DNA from: Pseudobacillus wudalianchiensis
GTDB lineage: Bacteria > Bacillota > Bacilli > Bacillales > Domibacillaceae
Reading direction: 5' to 3'
DNA length: 64,000 bases
Assembly: GCF_001685015.1 (NCBI RefSeq)
Contig: NZ_MAYT01000030.1
Span: 62,001-126,000, forward strand
The notes under the pieces: model-generated
Database searches by the model: none
What the model was told of the DNA's origin: nothing
What the model saw: only the letters and a program-made list of their open reading frames with translations
Part shown: positions 34,942 through 44,677 of the stretch, piece by piece
Position numbering within the stretch: the first letter of the stretch is position 1
Layout: the number at the start of each line of letters is the position of its first letter
Made by a program: the position numbers and the translations under genes

Positions 34942-35847
34942 TTGGAGAGATTTGTCATATTAGCACTTGTTGGACTTGCTGCGCAGCTCGTAGACGGGTC
35001 GCTCGGAATGGGGTATGGTCTTACATCTACTACACTTTTGCTTTCTGCCGGTATCGCACCAGCCATTGCCTCTGCTTCTGTTCATATGGCAGAAGTTGTG
35101 ACGACTGCAGCTTCAGGAGTCTCACATATGCGTTTTGGAAACGTTGATAAACAAATGGCAAAACGCCTTATTATCCCCGGTTCGATCGGCGCATTTTCAG
35201 GAGCAACGTTTTTAAGTCATTTAACGGGTGATTATGTCCGGCTGTATGTGTCTATCTTTTTATTTGCATTAGGGTTATACATTCTAGCGCGCTTTCTATT
35301 TTTAAAAGACGCGCGCAAGCAAGAACATAAAAAATTAACGAATCGTTTTTATTTGCCACTGGGCTTCGTTGCTGGCTTTTTTGATGCAAGCGGCGGCGGC
35401 GGATGGGGACCGATTGCTACACCGGCTCTGCTGTCACAAAAAGGAGTAGAGGCAAGGAAAGTAATTGGGACGGTTAGCGTCAGTGAATTTGCTGTCGCTT
35501 CTTCCGCCACAATCGGATTCATGATTTCACTTGGCGTTGGAAACATTAACTGGCTTTGGGCAGGAGCGATCATGCTTGGCGGAGTCATCGCCGCACCTAT
35601 TGCTGCCTGGATTGTGAAGAGCCTGCCGACAAGAATACTAGCTGTCATCGTAAGCGGGATGCTGATTTTTACAAACGTGCGGTCTATTTTGAGCTACACA
35701 ACCATTGACCACACCATTCACAACGTGATTTATACAGCTATCGTCATCATCTGGATATACATTGTGTTCCATGTTGCCCAAAAAGAACGCAAATTAAAGG
35801 TGGAAACACTGGAACTAAGCATAGAGAAATCGAGAGAAACATCTTGA
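34942..35847 (+). CDS. TauE/SafE-family anion permease
   Basis: A 301-residue protein with about eight helices of the TauE/SafE family. It has two related halves, each with a glycine-rich loop: VDGSLGMGYGLTSTTLLLS and DASGGGGWGPIATPALLS. Members move sulfite, sulfonates or other sulfur anions. The start is TTG after GAGGAGGGGAGAAGG, 19 bp after sirC, so it belongs to the cys operon. It is probably the sulfate or sulfite transporter, since no cysP lies between cysH and sat. Confidence 0.85.
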   Translation: MERFVILALVGLAAQLVDGSLGMGYGLTSTTLLLSAGIAPAIASASVHMAEVVTTAASGVSHMRFGNVDKQMAKRLIIPGSIGAFSGATFLSHLTGDYVRLYVSIFLFALGLYILARFLFLKDARKQEHKKLTNRFYLPLGFVAGFFDASGGGGWGPIATPALLSQKGVEARKVIGTVSVSEFAVASSATIGFMISLGVGNINWLWAGAIMLGGVIAAPIAAWIVKSLPTRILAVIVSGMLIFTNVRSILSYTTIDHTIHNVIYTAIVIIWIYIVFHVAQKERKLKVETLELSIEKSRETS

Positions 35848-35872
35848 GGAAATGTTTATATTGGTCTAGTAT

Positions 35873-35903
35873 CCCTTCTCTAAATCATAGAGAAGGGGTT
35901 TTT
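35873..35903 (+). terminator. cysH operon terminator
   Basis: The stem CCCTTCTCT/AGAGAAGGG (35873-35881/35889-35897) is followed by a run of Ts. Confidence 0.9.
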
Positions 35904-36554
35904 TTGTGGATCAATACGTAGCAAGGAATTGAGCATATCACTAAAACTGTGGCAGTTTTGTTATTCTCGTATAGATGATTGAATTCTGTAACAATATCTA
36001 TGAGCGTGTTTAATCTTTTAAATTTTGACTTAGGTTCATATGTAACGTTTTAGAGGTTAGCTATTTGGATGGCAAGGAGATTTTTTACTTCTTTTCGATA
36101 AAACCATACAACTTGGCTAACGATCAGGAGCTTTACTTGGCAGGTTCTTTAGAAGTGCTCTTCCCAAAACAGTCACTGTTAAAGAAAAAACTAGATATTA
36201 AACGATGTATTGTCGTTTTTTAAGTTCGATGAAGTGTTTGTATCAAAATTTAAAATTAAATAACTTTGTCCTCATTCTGTATTATCATTTTTACTCTTAA
36301 AATCCTTCCTTCATTTTTTAGTCATTTCCTAATCGCGGATAGTGTGCTCCAGGTCATTAGCCCTATTTTGTCGAAGTTGTTCGTTTGGACACATATCCGA
36401 CATATAAACAATGTATCGTATAGCAGTGGCAGCCCTGACTAAGGCTCTTCCTCACTTTGCTCAAAGTCAGAAGTCACACGATAGGTAATGTCAAAAGAAT
36501 CTCACTACGTATTAATTTTAAAAAGCTAGTTTGCTAGAAGGCAGGTTTATAAGA
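35904..36554. other. 650-bp AT-rich gap before the LTA synthase gene
   Basis: No open frame with a ribosome site, no known RNA motif and no repeat pair stands out. It may hold a promoter for the downstream gene or decayed sequence; I cannot assign either. Confidence 0.4.
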
Positions 36555-38516
36555 ATGAGTAATGTGTTTCAAAAAGTTCAAGGATTTTCAAACAAATTTA
36601 TCGGTTTTTTTATGACAGCAGCCGTTCTGCTATGGATCAAAACCTATGTTGTCCAATTAACACAATTTGAATTAGGAATAGACAATATCGTGCAGAAGTT
36701 TCTGCTGTTCCTAAACCCTTTAGGTTCGTCCTTGCTGTTTTTAGGCCTGGCGTTCTTTTTTAAAGGAAGAAAAAAATATATAGCCCTGTTAACTCTGGAC
36801 GCGCTATTGTCCGTTCTATTGTTTGCTAATGCTTTATATTATAGGTCCTTCAATGACTTCATTACACTGCCAACGTTAACCCAAACTGAAAATTTTGGAG
36901 ATGTAAGCACTAGTGTAGCGTACCTTTTAAAACCATATGACTTTCTATTTTTCATTGACTTTGTCCTTTTAATAGGGGTACTGGTCTTGAAATGGGTAAA
37001 GGTCGAAATGAAAGATATGAATCGCTTGAAAGCAAGTGCGGTCCTATTGTTAGGGATAGGGATTTCAGGCGTTAACCTGGCATTAGCAGAGGTGGACCGT
37101 CCTGAGTTATTGACAAGGGGATTTGACCGTAAATATATCGTAAAATATTTAGGAATGTACAATTACACGATTTACGATACCGTTCAAAGTACGAGGGCTT
37201 CTGCCCAGAGGGTACTAGCGGATAGTGATGATATCACAGAAGTAGACAATTACGTAAAAACAAATTACGCAGAACCAAATCCGAAATATTTTGGTGCAGC
37301 TAAAGGAATGAATGTCATCTATTTGCATCTCGAATCCATTCAAAACTTTTTAATGGATTATAAGTTGCAAGGGGAAGAAGTGACACCATTTTTAAATTCG
37401 TTAACAAGGGATAAAAACACCCTTTATTTTGATAACTTTTTCCATCAAACAGCTCAAGGAAAAACGGCGGATGCAGAGTTTATGATTGAAAACTCTTTGT
37501 ATGGACTGCCGCAAGGAGCAGCCTTCACAACAAAAGGATTAAACACATACCAGGCAGCTCCGGCTATTTTAGATCAATATGATTATACGTCGGCTGTATT
37601 TCATGGGAATTCAGGAAGCTTTTGGAACCGAAATGAGATTTACAAATCGTTTGGCTACGATAAGTTTTTCGATTCCAGCTACTATGAAATGAATCCTAAG
37701 GATTTGGCGGATTACGGTTTAATGGATAAGCCATTTTTTGAGCAGTCGATGCCTCTATTAAAATCATTGCCCCAGCCGTTTTACACGAAATTTATTACAG
37801 TAAGCCATCATTACCCGTTTACAATAGCGGACGAAGAGACAACGATTGCGCCTCATACAACTGGGGATAAATCTGTTGATCGTTATTTCCAAACGGCTCG
37901 ATATGCGGACGAAGCATTAGAGCAATTCTTCACAGATTTAAAAGAAGCCGGCTTATATGAGAATACGGTGATTGTTATGTACGGTGATCATTATGGCATT
38001 TCTGAAAATCATAATAAAGCGATGAAACAAGTGCTAGGAAAAGAAATAACCTCTTTTGAAAGTGCAGGATTACAAAGAGTGCCTCTGTTTATCCATGTAC
38101 CCGGCATAGAAGGGGGAGTCAACCATGAATACAGCGGACAAATTGACTTGCTTCCAACCCTTCTCCATTTGCTCGGAATTGATTCAAAGCAATATATTCA
38201 ATTCGGTACCGATATATTGTCCGGCAAGCATGATTCGCTGGTACCATTCCGTAATGGTGACTTTGTCAGTCCGTCTATTACGTCTATTAATGGTAAATTT
38301 TACGATTCGTCCACCGGGGAAAAGTTAGAAGAATTCCAGCTGTCAGAAGCTAAGGAACTTCAGCAGGATGCGGAATACAAGCTGGAGCTTTCAGATCGAG
38401 TCGTGAATGGTGATTTGCTCAGATTTTACTCACCGCCAAACTTTACACCTGTAGACAGATCGGAATACGACTATACCAACACTAAAGAAAAAGAAATTGA
38501 TAAGGAAGAGAAGTAG
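36555..38516 (+). CDS. LtaS-type lipoteichoic acid synthase
   Basis: A 653-residue polymerase with five N-terminal membrane helices (to about residue 175) and an extracellular sulfatase-fold domain. It transfers glycerol phosphate from phosphatidylglycerol to the growing teichoic acid chain. Catalytic Thr304 lies in AQGKTADAEF. Metal-binding positions are Glu260 (HLESIQ) and Asp478/His479 (MYGDHYG), and HHYPF is the usual following block. Length and residue numbering match LtaS. ATG 36555 is preferred over a TTG at 36531 because GAAGGCAGG precedes it. Which paralogue (LtaS, YfnI or YqgS type) is uncertain. Confidence 0.92.
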   Translation: MSNVFQKVQGFSNKFIGFFMTAAVLLWIKTYVVQLTQFELGIDNIVQKFLLFLNPLGSSLLFLGLAFFFKGRKKYIALLTLDALLSVLLFANALYYRSFNDFITLPTLTQTENFGDVSTSVAYLLKPYDFLFFIDFVLLIGVLVLKWVKVEMKDMNRLKASAVLLLGIGISGVNLALAEVDRPELLTRGFDRKYIVKYLGMYNYTIYDTVQSTRASAQRVLADSDDITEVDNYVKTNYAEPNPKYFGAAKGMNVIYLHLESIQNFLMDYKLQGEEVTPFLNSLTRDKNTLYFDNFFHQTAQGKTADAEFMIENSLYGLPQGAAFTTKGLNTYQAAPAILDQYDYTSAVFHGNSGSFWNRNEIYKSFGYDKFFDSSYYEMNPKDLADYGLMDKPFFEQSMPLLKSLPQPFYTKFITVSHHYPFTIADEETTIAPHTTGDKSVDRYFQTARYADEALEQFFTDLKEAGLYENTVIVMYGDHYGISENHNKAMKQVLGKEITSFESAGLQRVPLFIHVPGIEGGVNHEYSGQIDLLPTLLHLLGIDSKQYIQFGTDILSGKHDSLVPFRNGDFVSPSITSINGKFYDSSTGEKLEEFQLSEAKELQQDAEYKLELSDRVVNGDLLRFYSPPNFTPVDRSEYDYTNTKEKEIDKEEK

Positions 38517-39104
38517 AAAGAGGCTACCTGTAAATTAATAAACCGCCCCGAGTAGTGGAATTTTAAGAGGTTCTTTATTCAGGGTTTTTGTGTCTGTAAG
38601 CTGAAAAGCTATAGTTATATTGATTTATACAAAGTTGCTATAAGCATTTTTACTTTTCTCCTATACCTACTGAAAATGATGTCTGTAAGTTGAATGAGTT
38701 CGCCTGATCTTGCTTTCAGCCTCCACATTCCAAGAACAGGCTATGAGGCTTTTTACTCTTTCTGCATCTTCAGAGATATCAACGGTAATGCCAGGTAGAC
38801 GTTTAAAGCATTGATCGTGAGATTTTTAATTCTTTTTGAAGCTTTGCCTATTTTTGATTTTATTGCCATAAATTTATAAACTTTTTATAAAAAGTAATAG
38901 TAAGAGGGTTTAAGAGAGAAGGATAGCTTATATCGCCGCATGGAAACTAAAATCACCTGAGTCTTCTATAGGGACTCAGGTGATTAGAAATATTTATATA
39001 ACGATTAAGGGGGGCCGAGCCAAAAACCAATGTCCAATTTATTTATACGAGGTGAGTGAGAATGATTTCGATACTTGACCGGTTAAAAATTAAACAATTT
39101 TTTC
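38517..39104. other. 590-bp gap downstream of the LTA synthase gene
   Basis: The only clear structure is a 13-bp perfect stem, AATCACCTGAGTC/GACTCAGGTGATT (38951-38963/38973-38985), probably a terminator although no T-run follows. An 18-codon ORF at 39062-39118 has a ribosome site (GAGGTGAGTGAGA) but overlaps the end of hxlB and looks non-coding. Confidence 0.45.
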
Positions 39105-39662
39105 TTATTCCAAGTTAGCATGTTTTCCGTACATAGTATGGGAATTTAAACCTTTTTTCTCCATAAATCTCAAAATCACAGCATCATAGAAAAGTAGAAG
39201 AGTCTGTTCAAATAAAGAACCCATAGGCTGTATGGTTTGGTATGCGCTTTGTGTCTGATCTTTAGGAGCACCTGGCAATTTAATGGTCACATCTGCTAAT
39301 TTTCCGATCGTTGATTGAGGAGCAGTTGTAATCGCCGCTATCGTTCCGCCGATACCTTTAGCTTTTTCGACCATGGAAACTAAGCTTTTTGTTTCGCCGG
39401 AGCCGGAGCCAACAATTAAAATATCGCCTTCTTCAAAGTTGGCAGTCACGGTTTCTCCCACTACATAAGCATCCAATCCCATGTGCATCATCCGCATAGC
39501 AAAAGATTTTGCCATAAATCCGGAACGACCTGCACCCGCTACGAAAACTTTTTTAGCTTGATAAATATGATTAACCAGCTTTTCAGCGTCTTCGTTAGCT
39601 ATTTGGGAAGTCGTATGGCTCAACTCTTTAATGACTTCATTTAAGTATTCGGTCGTTTGCAT
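39105..39662 (-). CDS. hxlB: 6-phospho-3-hexuloisomerase
   Basis: A 185-residue SIS-domain isomerase converting hexulose 6-phosphate to fructose 6-phosphate, the second step of ribulose monophosphate formaldehyde fixation. The sugar-binding signature GAGRSGFMAKSFAMRMMHMG and a second loop LIVGSGSGETKSLVSMVEKAK are present, with PMGSLFEQTLLLFYDAV near the end. It lies 17 bp after hxlA in one operon. Confidence 0.95.
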   Translation of the reverse strand: MQTTEYLNEVIKELSHTTSQIANEDAEKLVNHIYQAKKVFVAGAGRSGFMAKSFAMRMMHMGLDAYVVGETVTANFEEGDILIVGSGSGETKSLVSMVEKAKGIGGTIAAITTAPQSTIGKLADVTIKLPGAPKDQTQSAYQTIQPMGSLFEQTLLLFYDAVILRFMEKKGLNSHTMYGKHANLE

Positions 39663-39679
39663 AGTAATGGTTCCCTTTC

Positions 39680-40321
39680 TTATGCAAGTGATTCTTGTTT
39701 AATTAAGGATTCCATTTTAGCAGCTACAGCTTTTTTATCTTGTTGACCAGTAATTCCGCCGCCAACAATGACAAGGTCAGGCTGTGTTTCGACCACTTCT
39801 GGCAGTGTATCTAATTTAATACCGCCTGCAATAGCTGTTTTTGCATTTTTTACTACGCGCTTAATAGTTTGTAATTGTTGGAAAGAGTTTTCGCCGGCAG
39901 CTTGAAGATCGTAGCCCGTGTGTACACAAATATAGTCAACGCCCAGCGCATCGATTTCTTTCGCACGCTGCTCAAGGTCTTTTACATTGATCATATCAAC
40001 AAGAATTTGTGTTCCTTGTTTTTTAGCTTCTTCTACTGCACCTTTAATTGTGGCATCATCTGTTGCACCTAGTACGGTAATAATATCCGCACCTGCTTCA
40101 GACGCTTTCATTACTTCGTATGCTCCTGCATCCATAATTTTTAAGTCAGCTAATACTTTTAAATTAGGGAAGGCTTGTTTAATTTCTTTTACCGCTCTAA
40201 GGCCCTCGTTAATTACCACTGGTGTGCCAATTTCAACGATGTCGATGTGCCCTTCAACTTCTTTTACTACTTCCTTTGCTTGTGGGATGTTTACAAGATC
40301 CAATGCTAATTGTAATTCCAT
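39680..40321 (-). CDS. hxlA: 3-hexulose-6-phosphate synthase
   Basis: A 213-residue (beta/alpha)8 enzyme of the orotidine-decarboxylase superfamily that condenses formaldehyde with ribulose 5-phosphate. Catalytic residues sit in LADLKIMDAG (about residues 59-68), the substrate loop is VDMINV and the phosphate site is AGGIKLDTLP plus VVGGGITGQ. It is the first gene of hxlAB, which assimilates or detoxifies formaldehyde, consistent with the sarcosine oxidase 4.5 kb away. Confidence 0.96.
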   Translation of the reverse strand: MELQLALDLVNIPQAKEVVKEVEGHIDIVEIGTPVVINEGLRAVKEIKQAFPNLKVLADLKIMDAGAYEVMKASEAGADIITVLGATDDATIKGAVEEAKKQGTQILVDMINVKDLEQRAKEIDALGVDYICVHTGYDLQAAGENSFQQLQTIKRVVKNAKTAIAGGIKLDTLPEVVETQPDLVIVGGGITGQQDKKAVAAKMESLIKQESLA

Positions 40322-40486
40322 TTCTACTTCACTCCTTAAATGTTTTTGGTTAGTGGTGAATCTATAACTTATTCTAGTGGGTATCTTTTTAAAAAAGAAG
40401 TACGCACTTTAATATCATATAGTCACTAAAAATATACTAAAGGGGGGAGGAAGCAATTAATAGCCGAAAAAGATGAGGGTCCTGTC

Positions 40487-40544
40487 AGTCTACTATCAAA
40501 AAAACATGTACGGAACCTTGTACATGTTTTTTTGATAGTAGACT
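40487..40544. terminator. 25-bp stem terminator between hxlR and hxlAB
   Basis: AGTCTACTATC... (40487-40511) pairs perfectly over 25 bp with 40520-40544 around an 8-base loop and contains A7/T7 tracts, so it can end hxlR transcription three bases after its stop codon. Confidence 0.85.
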
Positions 40545-40547
40545 TAT

Positions 40548-40925
40548 TTACTTTACAGCTTCATTGATTTCTATTCCCAACTCGTCTGCAATGGTTTTTT
40601 TATAATTTTTTCCCCATTCATACATAATTTCTAGAATAGGAATCAAGCTCCGCCCTTGTTCCGTCAATGAATATTCTACCTTTGGAGGAACGACAGGATA
40701 AACTTCACGATGGACAATCAGGTCTTCTTCCAGTTCGCGAAGTTGGTTTACAAGCATTTTTTGTGTAATACCAGGCATGAGAGTTCTCAATTCGTTAAAC
40801 CGTTTTGTGCCTTCTTTTCCAAGGTGCCACAGTATAAGCATTTTCCATTTTCCGCCAATTACAGAAAGGGTTAGCTCTTTTTCACAGTTAAATATTTTGT
40901 TGCAAAGATGTCCCATTTTCTTCAT
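40548..40925 (-). CDS. hxlR: HxlR-family redox/aldehyde-sensing regulator
   Basis: A 125-residue winged-helix protein of the HxlR family. The conserved N-terminal cysteine is in [17 protein letters not shown], the residue formaldehyde or electrophiles modify in HxlR/YodB relatives, and the wing follows as [16 protein letters not shown]. In B. subtilis HxlR activates hxlAB from a divergent position; here it is upstream on the same strand, separated by a strong terminator. Local regulation of hxlAB is inferred. Confidence 0.88.
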   Translation of the reverse strand: MKKMGHLCNKIFNCEKELTLSVIGGKWKMLILWHLGKEGTKRFNELRTLMPGITQKMLVNQLRELEEDLIVHREVYPVVPPKVEYSLTEQGRSLIPILEIMYEWGKNYKKTIADELGIEINEAVK

Positions 40926-41361
40926 CTCCTTAGGGTGATAGTATACTTTTTATAACTATATGTATAAAAAGTGCATACTTACAATTAGATATCTTACAGA
41001 CTATACTTGCATTATTACTACTAACTGTTTGAGGAACGTAGGGGGGTGATACAAGTGAGAAAGCGATTCCAGATTAGAATATTTGCAAAGAAAATGATTG
41101 CCGTTTCTTCGGCGTAGCCAAAAACTTAGCTTCAAGAAATGCTTCCCCGCTTCATACGTTCCGTTTAAGAAAAACGAACAAACTACTTCCAGTATTGCAT
41201 TGAACAGTGTGATTAGCCGGTTCTGTTATTTATGCTCCGTAGAAAGTCTTCAAACAAACTTTTCAAGTTGAAATTTAAGCTGATCTTATCTATAAATTTA
41301 ACAAATTATCGCAATATTTCCAATGTTCTCACTCAATCTTTTTTTTAAGGAGGAATTCTAG
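40926..41361. other. Divergent gap between hxlR and the dehydrogenase gene
   Basis: 436 bp. A 20-codon GTG ORF (41055-41117, MRKRFQIRIFAKKM...) has a good ribosome site (GGGGGGTGATACAA) and a basic hydrophobic product, but nothing else supports it. The rest shows no known motif. Confidence 0.35.
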
Positions 41362-42273
41362 ATGGAAATTGGATTAATTGGATTAGGAAAAATGGGGTTG
41401 AATTTAGGCCAAAATTTAATTGATCATAATTATGAAGTAGTGGCTTTTGATGTCAATCCTAATGCTGTGGAAGAAATGAGAAAATACGGTGCGGAAGCTA
41501 CGTCAAATTTACAACATCTCGTTCAATCGTTAACACAGCCAAGAGTTATTTGGATCATGGTGCCTCACGCAGTTGTTGATTCAGTGATTAATGAAATCAC
41601 GCCATTTTTATCAGCCGGTGATATTGTTATCGAGGCAGGGAATTCTCATTACAAAGAGTCAATCCGTCGTTACAACCAATTAAAGAAATTTGGCGTAAGA
41701 TTTATGGATGCAGGAACCTCTGGAGGAATGGCGGGAGCGAGGAATGGAGCATGCTATATGGTAGGCGGAGATCCTGAAGCATGGGCTGTGGTAGAGCCTG
41801 TTTTTCGTGATACTGCTGTAGAGAAAGGTTATCTATATGCAGGAAAAGCGGGCAGCGGTCACTTTTTGAAAATGGTCCATAATGGAATTGAATATGGAAT
41901 GATGGCGGCTATTGGAGAAGGATTTGAAGTATTGGAAAAAAGTGAGTTTGATTATGATTACGAAAAAGTAGCCAGAGTGTGGAATCACGGATCTGTTATT
42001 CGTTCATGGCTAATGGAATTAACAGAACATGCTTTCTCAAAGGATGAGAAATTAGAAGAAATTAAAGGAATTATGCATTCTTCTGGCGAAGGGAGATGGA
42101 CAATTGAAACAGCCCTTGAACTTCAGGCAGCTACTCCAGTCATCGCCATGTCCTTGCTAATGCGCTATCGTTCCCTTGAAGATGATACTTTCACGGGTAA
42201 AGTAGTAGCGGCTTTGCGTAATGAATTTGGGGGACATGCTGTAGAAAAAAGCGAGAAGGTCACTAGTAATTAA
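41362..42273 (+). CDS. 6-phosphogluconate dehydrogenase (short, decarboxylating type)
   Basis: A 303-residue dehydrogenase of the short Gnd/YqeC type. The dinucleotide loop is GLIGLGKMGLNLG with Asp after strand 2 (AFDVNP), which favours NAD. The substrate loop is GTSGGMAGARNGAC and the catalytic Lys/Asn lie in HFLKMVHNGIEYG. It produces ribulose 5-phosphate, the formaldehyde acceptor of HxlA, so it can close a dissimilatory RuMP cycle. AAGGAGGAATTCTAG precedes the ATG. It heads the rightward creatine/sarcosine block. Confidence 0.92.
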   Translation: MEIGLIGLGKMGLNLGQNLIDHNYEVVAFDVNPNAVEEMRKYGAEATSNLQHLVQSLTQPRVIWIMVPHAVVDSVINEITPFLSAGDIVIEAGNSHYKESIRRYNQLKKFGVRFMDAGTSGGMAGARNGACYMVGGDPEAWAVVEPVFRDTAVEKGYLYAGKAGSGHFLKMVHNGIEYGMMAAIGEGFEVLEKSEFDYDYEKVARVWNHGSVIRSWLMELTEHAFSKDEKLEEIKGIMHSSGEGRWTIETALELQAATPVIAMSLLMRYRSLEDDTFTGKVVAALRNEFGGHAVEKSEKVTSN

Positions 42274-42464
42274 ATTATTTATCTAAGAAACAAACTTTCT
42301 ATAAATCTTCAAACTAACCATTTCTTTGTTGCCTTTTATCATAAGATTAGGTTAAATATGATTACTTAATTAAAATTATTATAAAAAAGTATTGATTATT
42401 AATTTATAATTATGATAACATTCTTGCAAGGTCAACTAAAATAACATAGTAAAGGGTGAGTAAA

Positions 42465-43016
42465 GTGGAAAAACTTAAAGTAGGAAAGCAGGCTCCTCAT
42501 TTTGAAATGGATGCAGTCATGCCTAACAAAGAATTTCGAAAAGTTAGTTTAGAAGGAAATATAAAGAACGGCAAGTGGACCGTGCTATATTTCTACCCAA
42601 TGGATTTTACTTTTGTGTGTCCAACTGAGATTACAGCTATTTCAGACCGTTATGATGAATTTGAGGATTTGGATGCTGAGGTTATTGGGGTATCCACGGA
42701 CACAGTCCACACCCACCTTGCATGGATTAATACAGATCGTAATAATAACGGACTAGGCGGTTTAAATTATCCTTTAGCAGCCGATACGAATCATGTTGTT
42801 TCTGAAGAGTATGGTGTGCTTATTGAAGAAGAAGGCGTTGCGCTGCGTGGATTGTTTATTATTAATCCAGAGGGAGAACTCATGTACCAGGTTGTATTCC
42901 ATAACAACATTGGCCGTGATGTTAATGAAACGCTGCGTGTTCTGCAAGCGTTACAAACAGGCGGTTTGTGCCCGGCGAACTGGAAGCCTGGAGAGAGAAC
43001 GCTAGTTGTCGGTTAA
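42465..43016 (+). CDS. 2-Cys peroxiredoxin (AhpC/Prx type)
   Basis: A 183-residue typical 2-Cys peroxiredoxin. The peroxidatic cysteine is in FTFVCPTE (about Cys52) and the resolving one in GGLCPANW near the C-terminus. It reduces H2O2 and alkyl hydroperoxides using thioredoxin or AhpF. GTG 42465 is chosen because AAAGGG lies eight bases before it; a GTG nine bases earlier falls in that site. Its neighbours are trxA and trxB, giving a full peroxide-reducing chain next to an H2O2-producing sarcosine oxidase. Confidence 0.92.
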   Translation: MEKLKVGKQAPHFEMDAVMPNKEFRKVSLEGNIKNGKWTVLYFYPMDFTFVCPTEITAISDRYDEFEDLDAEVIGVSTDTVHTHLAWINTDRNNNGLGGLNYPLAADTNHVVSEEYGVLIEEEGVALRGLFIINPEGELMYQVVFHNNIGRDVNETLRVLQALQTGGLCPANWKPGERTLVVG

Positions 43017-43031
43017 TTACTTTTACAAGCA

Positions 43032-43070
43032 AGAAAGCTGCCGGTGGAGCTCATATCCGGCAGCCTTTCT
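43032..43070 (+). terminator. Hairpin between peroxiredoxin gene and trxA
   Basis: AGAAAGCTGCCGG pairs with CCGGCAGCCTTTCT (one bulge) with a 12-base loop. There is no strong T-run, so it may attenuate rather than end transcription. Confidence 0.6.
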
Positions 43071-43099
43071 ATGAATATATAAATTAAGGGGGAAAATCT

Positions 43100-43417
43100 A
43101 TGTCCAACGTTGTTGCTGTTAATGAATCTAATTTTGATGAAATTACATCTTCCAATGAAGTAGCGGTTATTAAATTTGGCGCCCCATGGTGCGGACCTTG
43201 CAAAATGATTGCACCAGTTTTAGATAATCTCTCAACAAGCATGGAGAATGTTATGTTTGGAGATGTGAATATTGACGAAAGTGGCGTGCTTGCCCAGAAG
43301 TTCAATGTTATGAGCGTTCCGACCATTTTGATTTTTAAAAATGGTTCAGTAGCCAAGCAAAGTTTAGGGTTCTCTCCGGAAGATAAGTTAAAAAACTTAA
43401 TTTCCAAATATCTCTGA
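43100..43417 (+). CDS. trxA: Thioredoxin
   Basis: A 105-residue thioredoxin with active site WCGPC (Cys31, Cys34) and the cis-proline loop SVPTILIF. It is the electron carrier to peroxiredoxin and to CysH. It lies 47 bp before trxB, in the same direction. Confidence 0.93.
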   Translation: MSNVVAVNESNFDEITSSNEVAVIKFGAPWCGPCKMIAPVLDNLSTSMENVMFGDVNIDESGVLAQKFNVMSVPTILIFKNGSVAKQSLGFSPEDKLKNLISKYL

Positions 43418-43464
43418 TATGAATCAAAATTATTTATTTTCTCGAGATAGGAGATGGATGGAAT

Positions 43465-44412
43465 ATGAGTGAAAATATTTATGATGTTATCATTATCGGA
43501 GCAGGTCCGGGTGGGATGACTGCTGCTGTTTATACTTCAAGAGCAAACTTGAAAACACTGCTGATTGAGCGGGGGGTACCCGGCGGGCAGCTTCAAAATA
43601 CAGAAGAAATAGAAAACTTCCCGAGCTATGATCATATAGCCGGTCCAGACTTGGCGCAAAATATGTTTGTGCATGCTTTAAAGTTTGGTGCAGAATATGA
43701 ACAAGCTAACGTAAAAGAAATTGTAGATGAAGGCGATGTCAAAATCGTTCACAGCGATAGTCAAACATATAAAGCAAGAGCTGTTATTATAGCTACAGGC
43801 ACAAAATATAAAAAATTGGGCATCCCTGGTGAGGAAGAATTTTCGGGCCGCGGTGTTTCATGGTGTGCGGTTTGTGATGGTGCCTTTTTTAGAGACAAGG
43901 AGCTTGTCGTTGTAGGTGGGGGGGATTCAGCAGTAGAAGAGTCCGTTTTCCTAACGAAGTTTGCTAAAAAAGTGACTGTCCTACATCGGCGAGACCGCTT
44001 TAGAGCCCAGCCTATTTTAGTCGACCGCATGCTCAAAAATGAGAAAATTGATGTTGTTTACAACACAGTAGTAAATGAAATTGTTGGTGAAGGAAAAGTA
44101 AACGCTGTTCTTGTAGAAAATATTAAAACGAGCGAAGTGACTACTTTCCCGACAGATGGAGTATTTGAATATATCGGCATGAATCCTGTTTCTGATTTTG
44201 TGAGAGATTTAAAAATCACAGATCAGGAAGGCTGGATTATTACCGATGATCGAATGAAAACAGCCGTTGCTGGAATTTATGCAATTGGCGATATTAGAAA
44301 AGATGCCATTCGCCAAGTTGTAACTGCTACTGGTGACGGATGTGTAGCAGCAATTGAAGTTCAGCACTTTGTAGAGAATTTAAAAGAACAGCTAGCTGGA
44401 TCACTTTCATAA
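43465..44412 (+). CDS. trxB: Thioredoxin reductase
   Basis: A 315-residue NADPH-dependent flavoprotein. It has the FAD loop GAGPGGMTAAVYTSRANL, redox cysteines WCAVC (Cys134, Cys137), the NADPH loop GGGDSAVEE, HRRDRFRAQ and the C-terminal FAD motif GIYAIGDIR. Being clustered with thioredoxin and peroxiredoxin suggests a dedicated peroxide-defence set rather than only the housekeeping copy. Confidence 0.94.
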   Translation: MSENIYDVIIIGAGPGGMTAAVYTSRANLKTLLIERGVPGGQLQNTEEIENFPSYDHIAGPDLAQNMFVHALKFGAEYEQANVKEIVDEGDVKIVHSDSQTYKARAVIIATGTKYKKLGIPGEEEFSGRGVSWCAVCDGAFFRDKELVVVGGGDSAVEESVFLTKFAKKVTVLHRRDRFRAQPILVDRMLKNEKIDVVYNTVVNEIVGEGKVNAVLVENIKTSEVTTFPTDGVFEYIGMNPVSDFVRDLKITDQEGWIITDDRMKTAVAGIYAIGDIRKDAIRQVVTATGDGCVAAIEVQHFVENLKEQLAGSLS

Positions 44413-44422
44413 CTGTTTTTCA

Positions 44423-44461
44423 TAGCTGGGCGTGGGGAAATCCATGTCCAGCTAGTTTTTT
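44423..44461 (+). terminator. trxB terminator
   Basis: The stem TAGCTGG/CCAGCTA (44423-44429/44448-44454), with inner GTGG/CCAT pairing, is followed by six Ts. Confidence 0.82.
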
Positions 44462-44677
44462 ATATACATAACGATAATGAATGCACATATTTTGTGCTTT
44501 AAAGGCTTTTTAGTTTCTATTGTACTTCATGCACAATAATTGCTTTGGCTCTTAAAAAATATTAAGCATGCTCATCCAATTGTTGCTGTTAATTAACCGT
44601 TGTAAGATACAGATAACAATTAAATATTCAAAATATTTTTAATTGAAAATCATTTTGAGGTTTATAGGAGGATGATT

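Noticed and set aside
39062-39118. 18-codon ORF with a ribosome site
   Set aside because: It overlaps the 3' end of the convergent hxlB gene, is very short and resembles nothing known.
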